DNA of 36,679 bases from Nocardioides sp. (GCF_004803405.1 NZ_SSXI01000257.1:1-36679); one strand, 5' to 3'. Positions 16,400 through 28,027 are shown, counted from the first letter of the stretch. The notes: generated from the sequence alone by a model not told the origin. Numbers and translations: made by a program.

Positions 16400-16405
16400 T
16401 AGACT
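16400..16405 (+). promoter_or_regulatory. -10 element of the purH leader
   Basis: TAGACT (16400-16405) just after the purN stop. Transcription from about 16412 would start immediately before the conserved ZTP riboswitch core and give a leader of about 118 nt. The same hexamer precedes purN. Confidence 0.5.
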
Positions 16406-16413
16406 GGCGTCCA

Positions 16414-16495
16414 CACGACTGGCGTAGGTGGGACACCACCAGGGAGTGCCCCTCCGGGGGAAATAGAGCCGGCATCGACCGCCTGGGTGCCCTCG
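16414..16495 (+). ncRNA. ZTP (pfl) riboswitch upstream of purH
   Basis: The leader matches the pfl/ZTP motif. The 5' subdomain has ACTGGCG (16418-16424) and the hairpin GGTGG...CCACC (16427-16440), followed by AGGGAGTG. A variable GC hairpin (CCCCTCCGGGGG region) comes next. The 3' subdomain has the strongly conserved CCGCCTGGGT (16479-16488). Known ZTP riboswitches sense ZTP/ZMP (AICAR phosphates), which accumulate when 10-formyl-THF is low, and turn on purH and folate genes. PurH consumes ZMP directly, so the context fits exactly. No terminator stem is obvious between the aptamer and the ribosome-binding site at 16514, so control may be at translation initiation. Confidence 0.85.
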
Positions 16496-16529
16496 TCGAC
16501 TGGACCCACCGATGAGGAGCGACGCCCGC

Positions 16530-18128
16530 ATGGCTGAGCAGACCGCCGAGCCCACCACCGACCGGATCCCGATCAAGCGCGCCTTGGTCTCCGTCTACGA
16601 CAAGACCGGCCTCGAGGAGCTCGTCCGCGGTCTCCACGACGCCGGCGTCGAGCTGGTCTCCACCGGCGGCTCGGCCGCCCTGATCGACGGGCTCGGACTG
16701 CCGGTCACGAAGGTCGAGGACCTCACCGGCTTCCCCGAGTGCCTCGACGGCCGGGTGAAGACCCTGCACCCCAGGGTGCACGCCGGCATCCTCGCCGACC
16801 GGCGCCTGCCCGACCACGTGCGGCAGCTGTCGGACCTCGAGGTGGCGCCGTTCGACCTCGTCGTGGTCAACCTCTACCCGTTCGCCGCGACCGTCGCCTC
16901 CGGTGCCGGAGTCCAGGACTGCATCGAGAAGATCGACATCGGCGGCCCCACGATGGTCCGCGCCGCGGCGAAGAACCACGCGTCGGTCGCGATCGTGACC
17001 GACGGTGCCGACTACGCCAAGGCGCTCGAGGCGGCCCGGGACGGCGGCTTCACGCGCGCCGAGCGCGAGGCGCTGGCGGCCAAGGCGTTCGTCCACACCG
17101 CGACGTACGACGTCCAGGTCGCCTCCTGGATGGGCAGCGTCGTCACCGACACATCGGAGGGCACCGGGTTCCCCAGCTGGGTGGGCGCGACCTGGGACAA
17201 GGCCGCCGTCCTCCGGTACGGCGAGAACCCCCACCAGCCCGCCGCCCTCTACCGCTCCGGCCACGGCCCGGGCGGGCTCGCCGCAGCCCAGCAGCTCCAC
17301 GGCAAGGAGATGTCCTACAACAACTACGTCGACACCGACGCGGCTCGCCGGGCGGCGTACGACCACGGCGACGCGCCGACGGTCGCGATCATCAAGCACG
17401 CCAACCCGTGCGGCATCGCCGTCGGCGCCGACGTGGCCGAGGCACACCGCCGCGCTCACGAGTGCGACCCGGTCTCCGCCTTCGGTGGCGTGATCGCCAC
17501 CAACGTCGAGGTGTCGGTCGAGATGGCCGAGCAGGTCGCTGAGATCTTCACCGAGGTCATCGTCGCGCCCGGGTACGACGCCGGCGCGGTCGAGGTGCTC
17601 CAGGGCAAGAAGAACATCCGGATCCTGGTGGCCGAGCCGCTCGCGCAGGGCGGGGTCGAGATGCGCCCGATCAGCGGCGGGCTGCTCCTGCAGCACGTCG
17701 ACCGCTTCCAGGCTGCCTCGGACCAGGGCGGCGACGACCCGCAGCGGTGGACGCTCGCGGCCGGGCCGGTCGCCGACGAGCAGACCCTGGCCGACCTGGC
17801 CTTCGCCTGGCGGGCGGTCCGAGCCGCCAAGTCCAACGCCATCCTGCTCGCATCCGGCGGCGCCTCGGTCGGCATCGGCATGGGGCAGGTCAACCGGGTC
17901 GACTCCTGCAGGCTCGCGGTGACGCGCGCGGGGGACCGGGCCGCGGGCTCGGTCGCGGCCTCGGACGCGTTCTTCCCCTTCGCCGACGGCCCACAGATCC
18001 TGCTCGACGCCGGCGTGAAGGCGATCGTCCAGCCGGGCGGCTCGGTGCGCGACGACGAGACGATCGCCGCCTGCCAGGCAGCCGGCGTCACCATGTACTT
18101 CACCGGCACCCGCCACTTCGCGCATTGA
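16530..18128 (+). CDS. purH: Bifunctional AICAR transformylase/IMP cyclohydrolase
   Basis: Last two steps of IMP synthesis, 532 aa. The N-terminal IMP cyclohydrolase domain (about 1-195) has the MGS-like fold with [32 protein letters not shown] and VVNLYPF. The C-terminal AICAR transformylase domain carries the catalytic Lys-His in [12 protein letters not shown], plus [20 protein letters not shown] and the closing TGTRHFAH. I start at ATG 16530 (MAEQTAEP) because GAGGAG sits 10 nt upstream at 16514-16519. An in-frame ATG at 16512 would bury that ribosome-binding site inside the gene. It is preceded by a ZTP riboswitch. Confidence 0.96.
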   Translation: MAEQTAEPTTDRIPIKRALVSVYDKTGLEELVRGLHDAGVELVSTGGSAALIDGLGLPVTKVEDLTGFPECLDGRVKTLHPRVHAGILADRRLPDHVRQLSDLEVAPFDLVVVNLYPFAATVASGAGVQDCIEKIDIGGPTMVRAAAKNHASVAIVTDGADYAKALEAARDGGFTRAEREALAAKAFVHTATYDVQVASWMGSVVTDTSEGTGFPSWVGATWDKAAVLRYGENPHQPAALYRSGHGPGGLAAAQQLHGKEMSYNNYVDTDAARRAAYDHGDAPTVAIIKHANPCGIAVGADVAEAHRRAHECDPVSAFGGVIATNVEVSVEMAEQVAEIFTEVIVAPGYDAGAVEVLQGKKNIRILVAEPLAQGGVEMRPISGGLLLQHVDRFQAASDQGGDDPQRWTLAAGPVADEQTLADLAFAWRAVRAAKSNAILLASGGASVGIGMGQVNRVDSCRLAVTRAGDRAAGSVAASDAFFPFADGPQILLDAGVKAIVQPGGSVRDDETIAACQAAGVTMYFTGTRHFAH

Positions 18129-18148
18129 GGATCGAGGAGACTGAGCCC

Positions 18149-19024
18149 GTGACTGCACAGAAGCTGGATGGCACTGCGACCGCTGCGGCGATCAAGGACG
18201 AGCTGAAGGTCCGGATCGCCAAGCTCCAGGAGCAGGGGGTCACGCCCGGCCTCGGCACCGTCCTGGTCGGCGACGACCCGGGCTCGCGCTGGTACGTCAG
18301 CGGCAAGCACAAGGACTGCGCCGAGGTGGGCATCGCCTCGATCCGGGTCGACCTGCCCGAGGTCGCCACGCAGGAGGACATCGAGGACGCCGTCGCCGGC
18401 CTCAACGCCGATCCCGCCTGCACCGGATACATCGTCCAGCTGCCGCTGCCCCGTGGCCGCGACGAGAACCGGGTGCTCGGCCTGATCGACCCCACCAAGG
18501 ACGCCGACGGCCTGCACCCGACCAACCTCGGGTGGCTGGTGCTGGGCAACGAGGCGCCGCTGCCGTGCACGCCGTACGGCATCGTCGAGCTGCTGCGCCG
18601 GCACGAGGTGCCGATCGCCGGCGCCGAGGTGGTCGTGGTGGGCCGCGGCATCACCGTGGGCCGTCCGCTCGGACTGCTGCTGACGCGTCGCTCGGAGAAC
18701 GCCACGGTGACCCTGTGCCACACCGGCACTGTCGATCTCGCGGCGCACGTGCGAAAGGCGGACATCGTGGTCGCTGCTGCGGGCGTCCCGGGGATCGTCA
18801 CCGGCGACATGGTGAAGCCCGGCGCGGCAGTGCTCGACGTGGGCGTCAGCCGGGTCGACGGCAAGATCGCCGGTGACGTGGCGGACGACGTGTGGGACGT
18901 CGCAGCCTGGGTCTCCCCGAACCCGGGTGGCGTCGGCCCGATGACCCGCGCCATGCTGCTGGCCAACGTGGTCGCGATGGCCGAGAAGCAGGCCGAGCGC
19001 GAGGGTGGGAAGGCAGCGCACTGA
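18149..19024 (+). CDS. folD: Bifunctional methylene-THF dehydrogenase/methenyl-THF cyclohydrolase
   Basis: Makes 10-formyl-THF, the cofactor for PurN and PurH, 291 aa. The catalytic Lys is in [17 protein letters not shown]. Substrate-loop residues include VQLPLPRG and [12 protein letters not shown]. The NADP Rossmann segment has [20 protein letters not shown], and the C-terminus has [20 protein letters not shown]. The GTG start at 18149 has GAGGAG at 18134-18139, 9 nt upstream, and lies 20 nt after purH. Its TGA overlaps the likely CTG start of the next gene. Confidence 0.97.
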   Translation: MTAQKLDGTATAAAIKDELKVRIAKLQEQGVTPGLGTVLVGDDPGSRWYVSGKHKDCAEVGIASIRVDLPEVATQEDIEDAVAGLNADPACTGYIVQLPLPRGRDENRVLGLIDPTKDADGLHPTNLGWLVLGNEAPLPCTPYGIVELLRRHEVPIAGAEVVVVGRGITVGRPLGLLLTRRSENATVTLCHTGTVDLAAHVRKADIVVAAAGVPGIVTGDMVKPGAAVLDVGVSRVDGKIAGDVADDVWDVAAWVSPNPGGVGPMTRAMLLANVVAMAEKQAEREGGKAAH

Positions 19025-19338
19025 ACGACGAGGGATCCGATGGGGACGAGGCGGTCGCGCCGCGCCGTCACCCGTCCACGATCGGCGGTGCCTTCTACAT
19101 CGCCGTGCTCGCTGCCACGGCCGCCGGCATCGTGATCGCCGTGGTCGACGACTGGAGGAACGGCGTACGGACGATCTCCGGCGCCCTGGGGTTCGCGGCG
19201 CTGCTGCGGCTGCTCCTCCCCGATCGGGACGCCGGGATGCTCGCGGTCCGGCACCGGCTGCTGGACGTCGGGATCCTGGCGGCGTTGGCCGTGACGCTGT
19301 TCGTGCTCGCGATCAGCATCCCCGAGCAGCCGGTCTGA
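19021..19338 (+). CDS. DUF3017-type small membrane protein, probable CTG start
   Basis: About 105 residues with three hydrophobic helices: [19 protein letters not shown], a middle segment around [15 protein letters not shown], and [16 protein letters not shown]. The leading [12 protein letters not shown] segment fits the DUF3017 family, which sits beside folD and mdh in many actinobacteria. No ATG, GTG or TTG occurs in frame between the middle of folD (18892) and the conserved region. CTG at 19021 overlaps the folD stop (CTGA) and has GGGAAGG at 19007-19013, 7 nt upstream, so it is the likely start. The alternative ATG at 18892 would lie 133 nt inside folD. Function unknown. Confidence 0.75.
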   Translation: MNDEGSDGDEAVAPRRHPSTIGGAFYIAVLAATAAGIVIAVVDDWRNGVRTISGALGFAALLRLLLPDRDAGMLAVRHRLLDVGILAALAVTLFVLAISIPEQPV

Positions 19339-19347
19339 TCCCCACCC

Positions 19348-19556
19348 CCGAACCGGGACCTCTCCTGGGCCGAGTTGGGACCTCGCCCGGGCCGAAATGG
19401 GACCTCCGAGGACGCGAACCGGGAGTTCCGAAGACGCGAATCGGGAGTTCCGGATGCATACGCACCCAGAACTCCCGATTCAAGGTCTCAGAGGTCCCAA
19501 CTCGGGACCCTAGAAGTCCCAACTCGGGACCCTAGAGGTCCCAACTCGCGCGTCAG
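19348..19556 (+). repeat. Intergenic inverted array of 22-nt units (element B)
   Basis: Fills the gap between convergent DUF3017 and mdh genes. The left arm has five consecutive 22-nt units starting at 19348, 19370, 19392, 19414 and 19436. Each contains a CGARNYGGGAnnT-like core: GGGACCT in units 1-3, GGGAGTT in units 4-5. An 11-nt centre follows (19458-19468). The right arm has four 22-nt units in inverse orientation starting at 19469, 19491, 19513 and 19535. Their complement reads CGAGTTGGGACCTC or CGAATCGGGAGTTC. The last unit runs 4 nt into the mdh stop codon area. Neighbouring right-arm units also create short GGGACC-CTAGA-GGTCCC hairpins. The unit length equals that of element A at 5624-5769 although the sequence differs. 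Confidence 0.88.
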
Positions 19557-20548
19557 ATGAGCCCGAGCTCGGTGACGGCGTTCTTCTCGTCGGCGAGCTC
19601 GGCGACGGAGGCGTCGATCTTGCCGCGGGAGAACTCGTCGATCTCGAGGCCCTGGACGATCTCCCAGTTGCCGTCCCGGGTGGTCACGGGGAACGACGAC
19701 ACGAGGCCCTCCTGGACTCCGTAGGAGCCGTCGGAGACCACGGCCATGGAGACCCAGTCGCCCTCGGGGGTGCCGTTGAGCCAGTCGCGGGCGGCGTCGC
19801 AGGTCGCCGACGCGGCCGAGGCGGCCGAGGACGCGCCACGCGCGTCGATGATGGCCGCGCCGCGCTTGGCGACGGTCGGGATGAAGGTGTCGGCGATCCA
19901 GGCCTGGTCGCCGACGACCTCGGCGGCGTTCCTGCCGGCGATCTCGGCGTGGAAGATGTCGGGGTACTGGGTGGCCGAGTGGTTGCCCCAGATCGTCATC
20001 TTCTTGATGTCGGTGACCTTGGCGCCGGTCTTCGCCGCGAGCTGCGAGATCGCGCGGTTGTGGTCGAGGCGGGTGAGCGCCGAGAACCGCTCCTTGGGGA
20101 TGTCGGGAGCGTTGCTCGCGGCGATCAGCGCGTTGGTGTTGGCCGGGTTCCCGGTGACACCGATGCGGACGTCGTCGGCGGCCACCTTGTTGAGGGCCTG
20201 GCCCTGTGCAGTGAAGATCGCGCCGTTGGCCGACAGCAGGTCACCGCGCTCCATGCCCGGCCCGCGCGGACGCGCGCCGACGAGCAGCGCCAGGTTGGCG
20301 CCGTCGAAGATCTTCTCGGGGTCGGAGCCGATCTCGATGCCGGCGAGGTTCGGGAACGCGCAGTCGTCGAGCTCCATGACGACGCCCTCGAGCGCCTTCA
20401 GGGCCGGCTCGATCTCGAGCAGCCGCAGCTCGACGGGGCGGTCGCCGGCGATCGCCCCGCTGGCGATGCGGAAGAGAAGGCTGTAGCCGATCTGACCGGC
20501 GGCACCGGTCACGGCGACCTTGAGCGGGCCAGAAGAGTTGGTGCTCAC
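19553..20548 (-). CDS. mdh: Malate dehydrogenase
   Basis: NAD-dependent oxidation of malate to oxaloacetate in the TCA cycle, 331 aa. This is the longer, cytosolic-type MDH rather than the LDH-like type. The nucleotide loop [19 protein letters not shown] is at the N-terminus. MERGDLL and [11 protein letters not shown] follow, the substrate Arg/Asp set is in [11 protein letters not shown], and the catalytic His is in [15 protein letters not shown] choose GTG at 20548 ([10 protein letters not shown]) because AAGGAG lies 7 nt upstream (plus-strand CTCCTT 20556-20561). A GTG at 20572 would place that site inside the gene. Upstream, three tandem GTCAC pentamers occur at 20568-20582. Confidence 0.96.
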   Translation of the reverse strand: MSTNSSGPLKVAVTGAAGQIGYSLLFRIASGAIAGDRPVELRLLEIEPALKALEGVVMELDDCAFPNLAGIEIGSDPEKIFDGANLALLVGARPRGPGMERGDLLSANGAIFTAQGQALNKVAADDVRIGVTGNPANTNALIAASNAPDIPKERFSALTRLDHNRAISQLAAKTGAKVTDIKKMTIWGNHSATQYPDIFHAEIAGRNAAEVVGDQAWIADTFIPTVAKRGAAIIDARGASSAASAASATCDAARDWLNGTPEGDWVSMAVVSDGSYGVQEGLVSSFPVTTRDGNWEIVQGLEIDEFSRGKIDASVAELADEKNAVTELGLI

Positions 20549-20657
20549 GAGGACACTCCTTGGGTTCGTCACGTCACGTCACAACGTCAGGGTCGGACTC
20601 CCGGCGACGCTAGCAGCGCTCCTCCCTACGGCGGCAGGCGGGCAGCGATGCGAGACG

Positions 20658-21335
20658 ATGACGCCCATGACATCGAGGCGCCGCCGGCTGGTCGCTGCCA
20701 TCGCCCTCGTCGGTGCCGTCGCGCTCGGTGCCACCGGCTGCGGATCGGCCTCGCCCCCGAGCCCGCCGACCGGGGTGGACGGCCTGGTGATCCCGACTCC
20801 GGGGCCCGACCCGGCGGACTTCGTGCCGACCGTGGACAACCCGTGGTTTCCGCTCGTCCCCGGCACGCGGTGGCGCTACGACGCCGACGTCGCCACCCCG
20901 GCGCCCACCCTCACTGCGGTGGTCGAGCCTGGCCCGGAGGTCGCCGGTGTGCAGACCACGACCCTGCACCGCACCGCGGCCGACGGTGTGGAGACCCGCG
21001 ACCACTTCGCCCAGGACCGTGACGGCAACGTGTGGTGGTTCGGCCGTGCCGGCAAGTGGCAGGCGGGCGAGGACGGCGCGCAGGCCGGGCTCGCGATGCC
21101 GGCCGACCCGCGCTACGGCGACGGGTTCCGCCGGGGGGCCGCGCCTGGGCTGGACGCCTACGCGGCGGTGGTGGAGGTCGACGCCGAGGTCACGGTCCCG
21201 CTCGAGAGCTACCGGCCCGTCGTCGTACTCGAGGTGACGGAGGGTGCGGTGACCTCCCGCGAGTCCTATGCACGCGGCATCGGCCTCGTCCAGACAGACG
21301 AAGCGGGGCTCGTCGCGCACGACGAACCCCGCTAG
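20658..21335 (+). CDS. Secreted lipoprotein of unknown function
   Basis: A 225-residue protein with a basic N-terminus (TSRRRRLVAA), a hydrophobic core and the lipobox LGATGC. The mature part starts with a Pro-rich linker and then DNPWFPLVPGTRWRYDA, a segment I associate with a group of uncharacterised actinobacterial secreted proteins. It continues with Trp-rich GNVWWFGRAGKWQAGEDG and a C-terminal region rich in Val and Glu. No catalytic motif is visible. ATG 20658 and ATG 20667 are both possible starts. Divergent from mdh. Its 3' end is itself part of a terminator hairpin. Confidence 0.8.
   Translation: MTPMTSRRRRLVAAIALVGAVALGATGCGSASPPSPPTGVDGLVIPTPGPDPADFVPTVDNPWFPLVPGTRWRYDADVATPAPTLTAVVEPGPEVAGVQTTTLHRTAADGVETRDHFAQDRDGNVWWFGRAGKWQAGEDGAQAGLAMPADPRYGDGFRRGAAPGLDAYAAVVEVDAEVTVPLESYRPVVVLEVTEGAVTSRESYARGIGLVQTDEAGLVAHDEPR
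21302..21333. terminator. Terminator hairpin overlapping the lipoprotein 3' end
   Basis: A 13-bp stem with one mismatch, AGCGGGG-C-TCGTC pairing with GACGA-A-CCCCGCT, and a 6-nt loop. It spans the last codons of the plus-strand lipoprotein gene. It lies about 20 nt past the stop of the convergent aquaporin gene, so it can serve both. The gap between the two genes is only 18 nt. Confidence 0.7.
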
Positions 21336-21353
21336 TCGAACTACGCCACGCGA

Positions 21354-22352
21354 CTACTGCGGTGGGCGGACCACCGTCTGGTCGCCGGCCGGGGGCGCCC
21401 AGCCGCCCTGCGGTGGGGCCTGGGGATCCGCGGCCGGGGGCGGCGGCTGCTGCGCGGGGATCCACTGCTGCGCGGCGGGATCCCACTGCCAGCCGTCCTG
21501 GATGATCGGCTGCTCCTGCTGCGGCTGGCCGAAGCCGCCGCCCTGCTGCTGGTTCCACTGCTGCTCGAACGGGTTCGGCCGCGCGCCGCCACCGAAGCCC
21601 GAGCCGGGCACCGGGTCCGCGCCGCGTCCGAAGGCGAGCGGGTAGACGAGGCCGGCGAGCGCACCGCCGATGGTCGGCGCGATGAGGAACGGCCAGACCT
21701 GGATGATCCAGTCGCCGCCACTGAACAGCGCGGGGCCGAGCGATCGGGCCGGGTTGACCGAGGTTCCGGTCAGCGGGATCAGCATGAAGTGGATGACGGC
21801 AAGGGTGACGCCGATCGCGAGCGGTGCCATGACCACGTTGACCGCGTTGCGCTCGTCGGTGACGGCGAGGATCACCAGCACGAACAGGAAGGTCATGATC
21901 AGCTCGACCAGGAGCGCGGCCCACACGGCGTAGTCGAAGGGGCCCTCGCTGAAGCCGTTGGCGCCCAGGGGTGTGCTGGAGTCGAACGCCTCGAAGCCGT
22001 CGAGGCCGAGGGCGAGGATCATCAGCACGAACGCGGCGACGATGCCACCGACGAACTGGGCGCCGATGAACGCCCCGGCGTCCTTCCACGACACCCGGCC
22101 GCCGATGGCGGCTCCGATCGAGACCGCTGGGTTGAAGTGGCCGCCCGAGATGCGGCCCACGGCGTAGGCCATCAGGGTGACCGTCAGGCCGAAGGCGAGG
22201 CCGGTGGCCACGATGTCGGCGCCCGTCATCACCGCGACGCCGCAGCCGAAGAGCACCAGGACGAAGGTGCCGAGGAACTCGGCGAGCAGCTTCTGCGCAA
22301 GAGGTGGGGGGGCGGTGTCGGCCGCGGTGTCGGCCGTCGCTACGTCAGTCAT
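21354..22352 (-). CDS. aqpZ: Aquaporin Z-like channel with long Gln/Pro-rich C-terminal tail
   Basis: Water channel of the MIP family, 332 aa, in the cytoplasmic membrane. Both pore motifs are intact: SGGHFNPAVSIGAAIGGR and TGTSVNPARSLGPALFSGG. The second closely matches AqpZ rather than glycerol facilitators (Arg after NPA, Gly-Pro after). Six membrane helices lie in about residues 15-255. The remaining 75 residues form a soluble tail rich in Gln, Pro, Gly and Trp (NPFEQQWNQQQGGGF, DGWQWDPAAQQW). Start choice: two ATGs lie 9 nt apart; GAGGAG directly abuts the first and is 9 nt from the second (22352), so the second is used. The gene symbol is by similarity. Confidence 0.9.
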   Translation of the reverse strand: MTDVATADTAADTAPPPLAQKLLAEFLGTFVLVLFGCGVAVMTGADIVATGLAFGLTVTLMAYAVGRISGGHFNPAVSIGAAIGGRVSWKDAGAFIGAQFVGGIVAAFVLMILALGLDGFEAFDSSTPLGANGFSEGPFDYAVWAALLVELIMTFLFVLVILAVTDERNAVNVVMAPLAIGVTLAVIHFMLIPLTGTSVNPARSLGPALFSGGDWIIQVWPFLIAPTIGGALAGLVYPLAFGRGADPVPGSGFGGGARPNPFEQQWNQQQGGGFGQPQQEQPIIQDGWQWDPAAQQWIPAQQPPPPAADPQAPPQGGWAPPAGDQTVVRPPQ

Positions 22353-22484
22353 GTCAGTCATCTCCTCGGTTCGGCTCCCGAAAGACCAGCCGGGTGTCAT
22401 CCCGACTCTAGCCATTGGCACCGGCGTGGCGGGGATGCGAGGCTGGCACGGGCCGCGGGTGCGCGGCCCCCAGCCGTCCGATAT

Positions 22485-22496
22485 CTTGACGTCAAG
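22485..22496. promoter_or_regulatory. Perfect palindrome upstream of icd, probable operator
   Basis: CTTGACGTCAAG is a perfect 12-bp palindrome, with near-symmetric flanks ATAT and CAAT. It lies 48 nt before the icd start and 133 nt before the divergent aquaporin start. Size and symmetry suit a dimeric repressor. It also contains TTGACG, a possible -35. The regulator is not identifiable from this window. Confidence 0.5.
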
Positions 22497-22504
22497 CAAT
22501 CTGA

Positions 22505-24733
<2,229 letters not shown>

Positions 24734-24744
24734 GCTCGACGCCC

Positions 24745-24791
24745 TGGTGGGCCGGCGCGCGCCAGCACCTCGGCCGCGCGCCGGCCACCTC
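24745..24791 (+). terminator. Intrinsic terminator after icd
   Basis: A perfect 12-bp GC-only stem (24750-24761 with 24775-24786) and a 13-nt loop. It extends outward through one bulged G to GGTGG/CCACC. It starts about 12 nt after the icd stop. It also argues against starting the MFS gene at 24747, which would translate the hairpin. Confidence 0.85.
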
Positions 24792-24827
24792 GGAATAGAA
24801 CCCGGCGGCGTCGCGTTGCCGCCCCAC

Positions 24828-26048
24828 GTGACCCTGACGCCGACGACGATCGACGACCGCGTCGTGGTGTCCCACGCTCGCCCGGTGCTGGCGATCCTCG
24901 CGCTGGCACTCGGCGGGTTCACCATCGGCACCACCGAGTTCATGACCATGGGCGTGCTGCCCGAGGTCGCCGAGGGCGTCGACGTCTCCGTGCCGACCGC
25001 GGGGCACGTGATCTCCGCCTATGCGGTCGGGGTGGTGGTCGGCGTGCCGATCCTCGCCTTCTTCGGTGCGGCGATGCCGCGGCGCGGGATGCTCGTCGGG
25101 CTGATGGGCGCCTACGCCCTGTTCAACCTGCTCAGCGCGGTCGCGCCCAACTACGAGATCCTGACCCTGGCCCGGTTCCTCGACGGTCTTCCGCACGGTG
25201 CCTACTTCGGCGTGGCGAGCCTGGTCGCTGCCAGTCTGGTCACGCCCGAGCGGCGGGGACGGGCGGTCGCCAGCGTGATGCTCGGGCTGTCCGTGGCCAA
25301 CGTCGTCGGCGTGCCCCTGGCCACCTTCCTCGGTCAGCAGGTCGGCTGGCGGGCGACGTACGTCCTCGGTGGCGCTCTCGCCCTGGTCACGGTGGCGATG
25401 GTGCTGGCGGCGGTCCCCTCGGTCCCCGGGGACGATGGGGCGAGCGGCCGCAAGGAGGCGCGCGAGTTCTTCGGCAGCCTGCAGGTCTGGCTGACCATGG
25501 CCGTCGGTGCGATCGGCTTCGGCGGCATGTTCGCGGTGTACTCCTACATCGCCAAGACCGTGACCGAGGTCGGCGACCTCGCGCGCGGCACGGTGCCTGT
25601 GTTCGTGCTCGCACTCGGACTCGGCATGGTCGTCGGAACCTGGGTCGCCGGCGAGCTCGCGGCGTGGTCGGTCGTCCGCAGCCTCGTACTCTCGGGCGTG
25701 ATCGGCGTCGCGCTGATGCTGGTCTACTACGTCGCGGCACCCGGCGGCTGGCTGTTGCTGCCGGTGGCATTCCTCGTCACCGCGACCGGATCGGTGCTCG
25801 TGGTCAACCTGCAGCTACGCCTGATGGACGTGGCCGGCGGCGCGGTGACGCTCGGGGCCGCGATGAACCACGCCGCGCTCAACATCGCCAACGCGCTCGG
25901 TGCCTGGCTCGGCGGCGTCGTGATCGCAGCCGGCTACGGCTACCGCGCACCGGCTCTGGTCGGCGCCGCACTCAGCACACTCGGCGTGCTGCTCCTGCTG
26001 TGGTCTGCCCTCCTGCACCGCCGGACCGGCGCGGCCGAACCCGCGTGA
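24828..26048 (+). CDS. Major facilitator superfamily transporter (DHA1/AraJ-like)
   Basis: Twelve-helix membrane exporter, about 406 aa. It resembles the DHA1 drug/sugar efflux group: the first helix VLAILALALGGFTIGTTEFM matches the AraJ/SotB/YdhP-type N-terminus (GxFxIGTxEF). The A-like motif (ARFLDGLPHGAYFGVASLVA, then VTPERRGRAVASVMLGLSVA) and the motif-C region (ANVVGVPLATFLGQQVGWR) are clear. The start is uncertain: GTG 24828 is preferred since upstream frame lies in the icd terminator; GTG 24864 or 24867 would sit just before helix 1. No Shine-Dalgarno is visible. The substrate cannot be assigned. Confidence 0.85.
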   Translation: MTLTPTTIDDRVVVSHARPVLAILALALGGFTIGTTEFMTMGVLPEVAEGVDVSVPTAGHVISAYAVGVVVGVPILAFFGAAMPRRGMLVGLMGAYALFNLLSAVAPNYEILTLARFLDGLPHGAYFGVASLVAASLVTPERRGRAVASVMLGLSVANVVGVPLATFLGQQVGWRATYVLGGALALVTVAMVLAAVPSVPGDDGASGRKEAREFFGSLQVWLTMAVGAIGFGGMFAVYSYIAKTVTEVGDLARGTVPVFVLALGLGMVVGTWVAGELAAWSVVRSLVLSGVIGVALMLVYYVAAPGGWLLLPVAFLVTATGSVLVVNLQLRLMDVAGGAVTLGAAMNHAALNIANALGAWLGGVVIAAGYGYRAPALVGAALSTLGVLLLLWSALLHRRTGAAEPA

Positions 26049-27196
<1,148 letters not shown>

Positions 27197-27197
<1 letters not shown>

Positions 27198-27796
27198 TGT
27201 CGAGCCTCGCGCCGCACGGGCCCACACCGGGCGCCACCACGATCGGGGTCGCCATCGCGATCCCCGAGCCGTGGGCGACCGAGCTGCAGGAGTACCGGCT
27301 GGACATCGGTGACCCGACCGCGGTCGGCGTACCCACCCACATCACGCTCGTGCCGCCGACCGAGATCAGCCAGCCCCTCGCGGAGATCGAGGAGCACCTG
27401 GAGGCCGCCGCGGAGAGCCAGGAGCCGTTCCGCGTCCACCTGCGTGGAACCGGAACCTTCCGTCCCGTCTCGCCGGTGGTCTTCATCGGCCTGGCGGAGG
27501 GCATCTCGCAGTGCGAGCAGCTCGCGGACGCCGTACGCGAAGGCCCGCTGGCGGTGGACCTGCACTTCCCGTACCACCCGCACGTCACGGTCGCGCACCA
27601 CATGTCCGACGAAGACCTCGACCGGGCCTTCGAGGAGCTGGCCACCTTCGAGTGTGTCTTCGACGTGACGAGCTTCCACCTCTACGTCCACCAGGGCCAG
27701 ACGGGCTGGAAGACCACCCGCACCTTCGCGCTCGGGCGCTCACCCGCACGCGAGGGCGGACGGACACCGACGACACCGACGAGGCAGACCCGATGA
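27197..27796 (+). CDS. 2'-5' RNA ligase/cyclic phosphodiesterase-like protein
   Basis: A 199-residue 2H phosphoesterase-superfamily protein. Both HxT/S motifs are present: VPTHITLVPP near residue 50 and HPHVTVAHH near residue 130. The family acts on 2',3'-cyclic or 2'-5' phosphodiesters in RNA. The actual substrate here is unknown and 'RNA ligase' is only the family name. ATG at 27197 overlaps the trpS stop (TGATG), so it is translationally coupled to trpS. Its own stop overlaps the next ATG (ATGA). The C-terminal 25 residues are Arg/Thr/Pro-rich and probably disordered. Confidence 0.88.
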
Positions 27797-28026
27797 AGTT
27801 CGAACGCAGGCACGCGATCCTGCTCCTCGCCGTGGCCGCATGGAACGTCGTCTCGTTCGGCAACTTCGCGCGGAACCTCTACTCCGCCTACGAGTCCGGC
27901 GAGGACCGCGCAACCGGGTACTGGGTCGCCCACACGATCCTGATCGTGGTGAACTTCGTGATCGCAGCGCTGCTGGGGTCGCTGGGATGGAAGGCGCTTC
28001 GCAGCACGAAGGGCTCGTCGGCGTAG
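27793..28026 (+). CDS. SCO4848-like small membrane protein
   Basis: 77 residues with two transmembrane helices (AILLLAVAAWNVVSFGNF and the VAHTILIVVNFVIAALLGSL segment) and a basic C-terminus (KALRSTKG). Length, topology and the conserved Trp/Phe/Asn-rich helix start fit the SCO4848 family of actinobacterial membrane proteins, which in Streptomyces lies close to sdh genes; this is from memory. Third gene of the trpS operon with a 4-nt ATGA overlap. Only 1 nt separates its stop from that of the convergent cyclase gene. Function unknown. Confidence 0.75.
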   Translation: MKFERRHAILLLAVAAWNVVSFGNFARNLYSAYESGEDRATGYWVAHTILIVVNFVIAALLGSLGWKALRSTKGSSA

Positions 28027-28027
28027 G

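Noticed and set aside
15669..18158. 829-aa minus-strand open frame opposite purN/purH
   Set aside because: Antisense shadow; purN, the ZTP riboswitch and purH on the plus strand are unambiguous.
19348..19556. CRISPR or insertion-sequence remnant
   Set aside because: Tandem 22-nt units without spacers, no transposase fragment and no target duplication seen.
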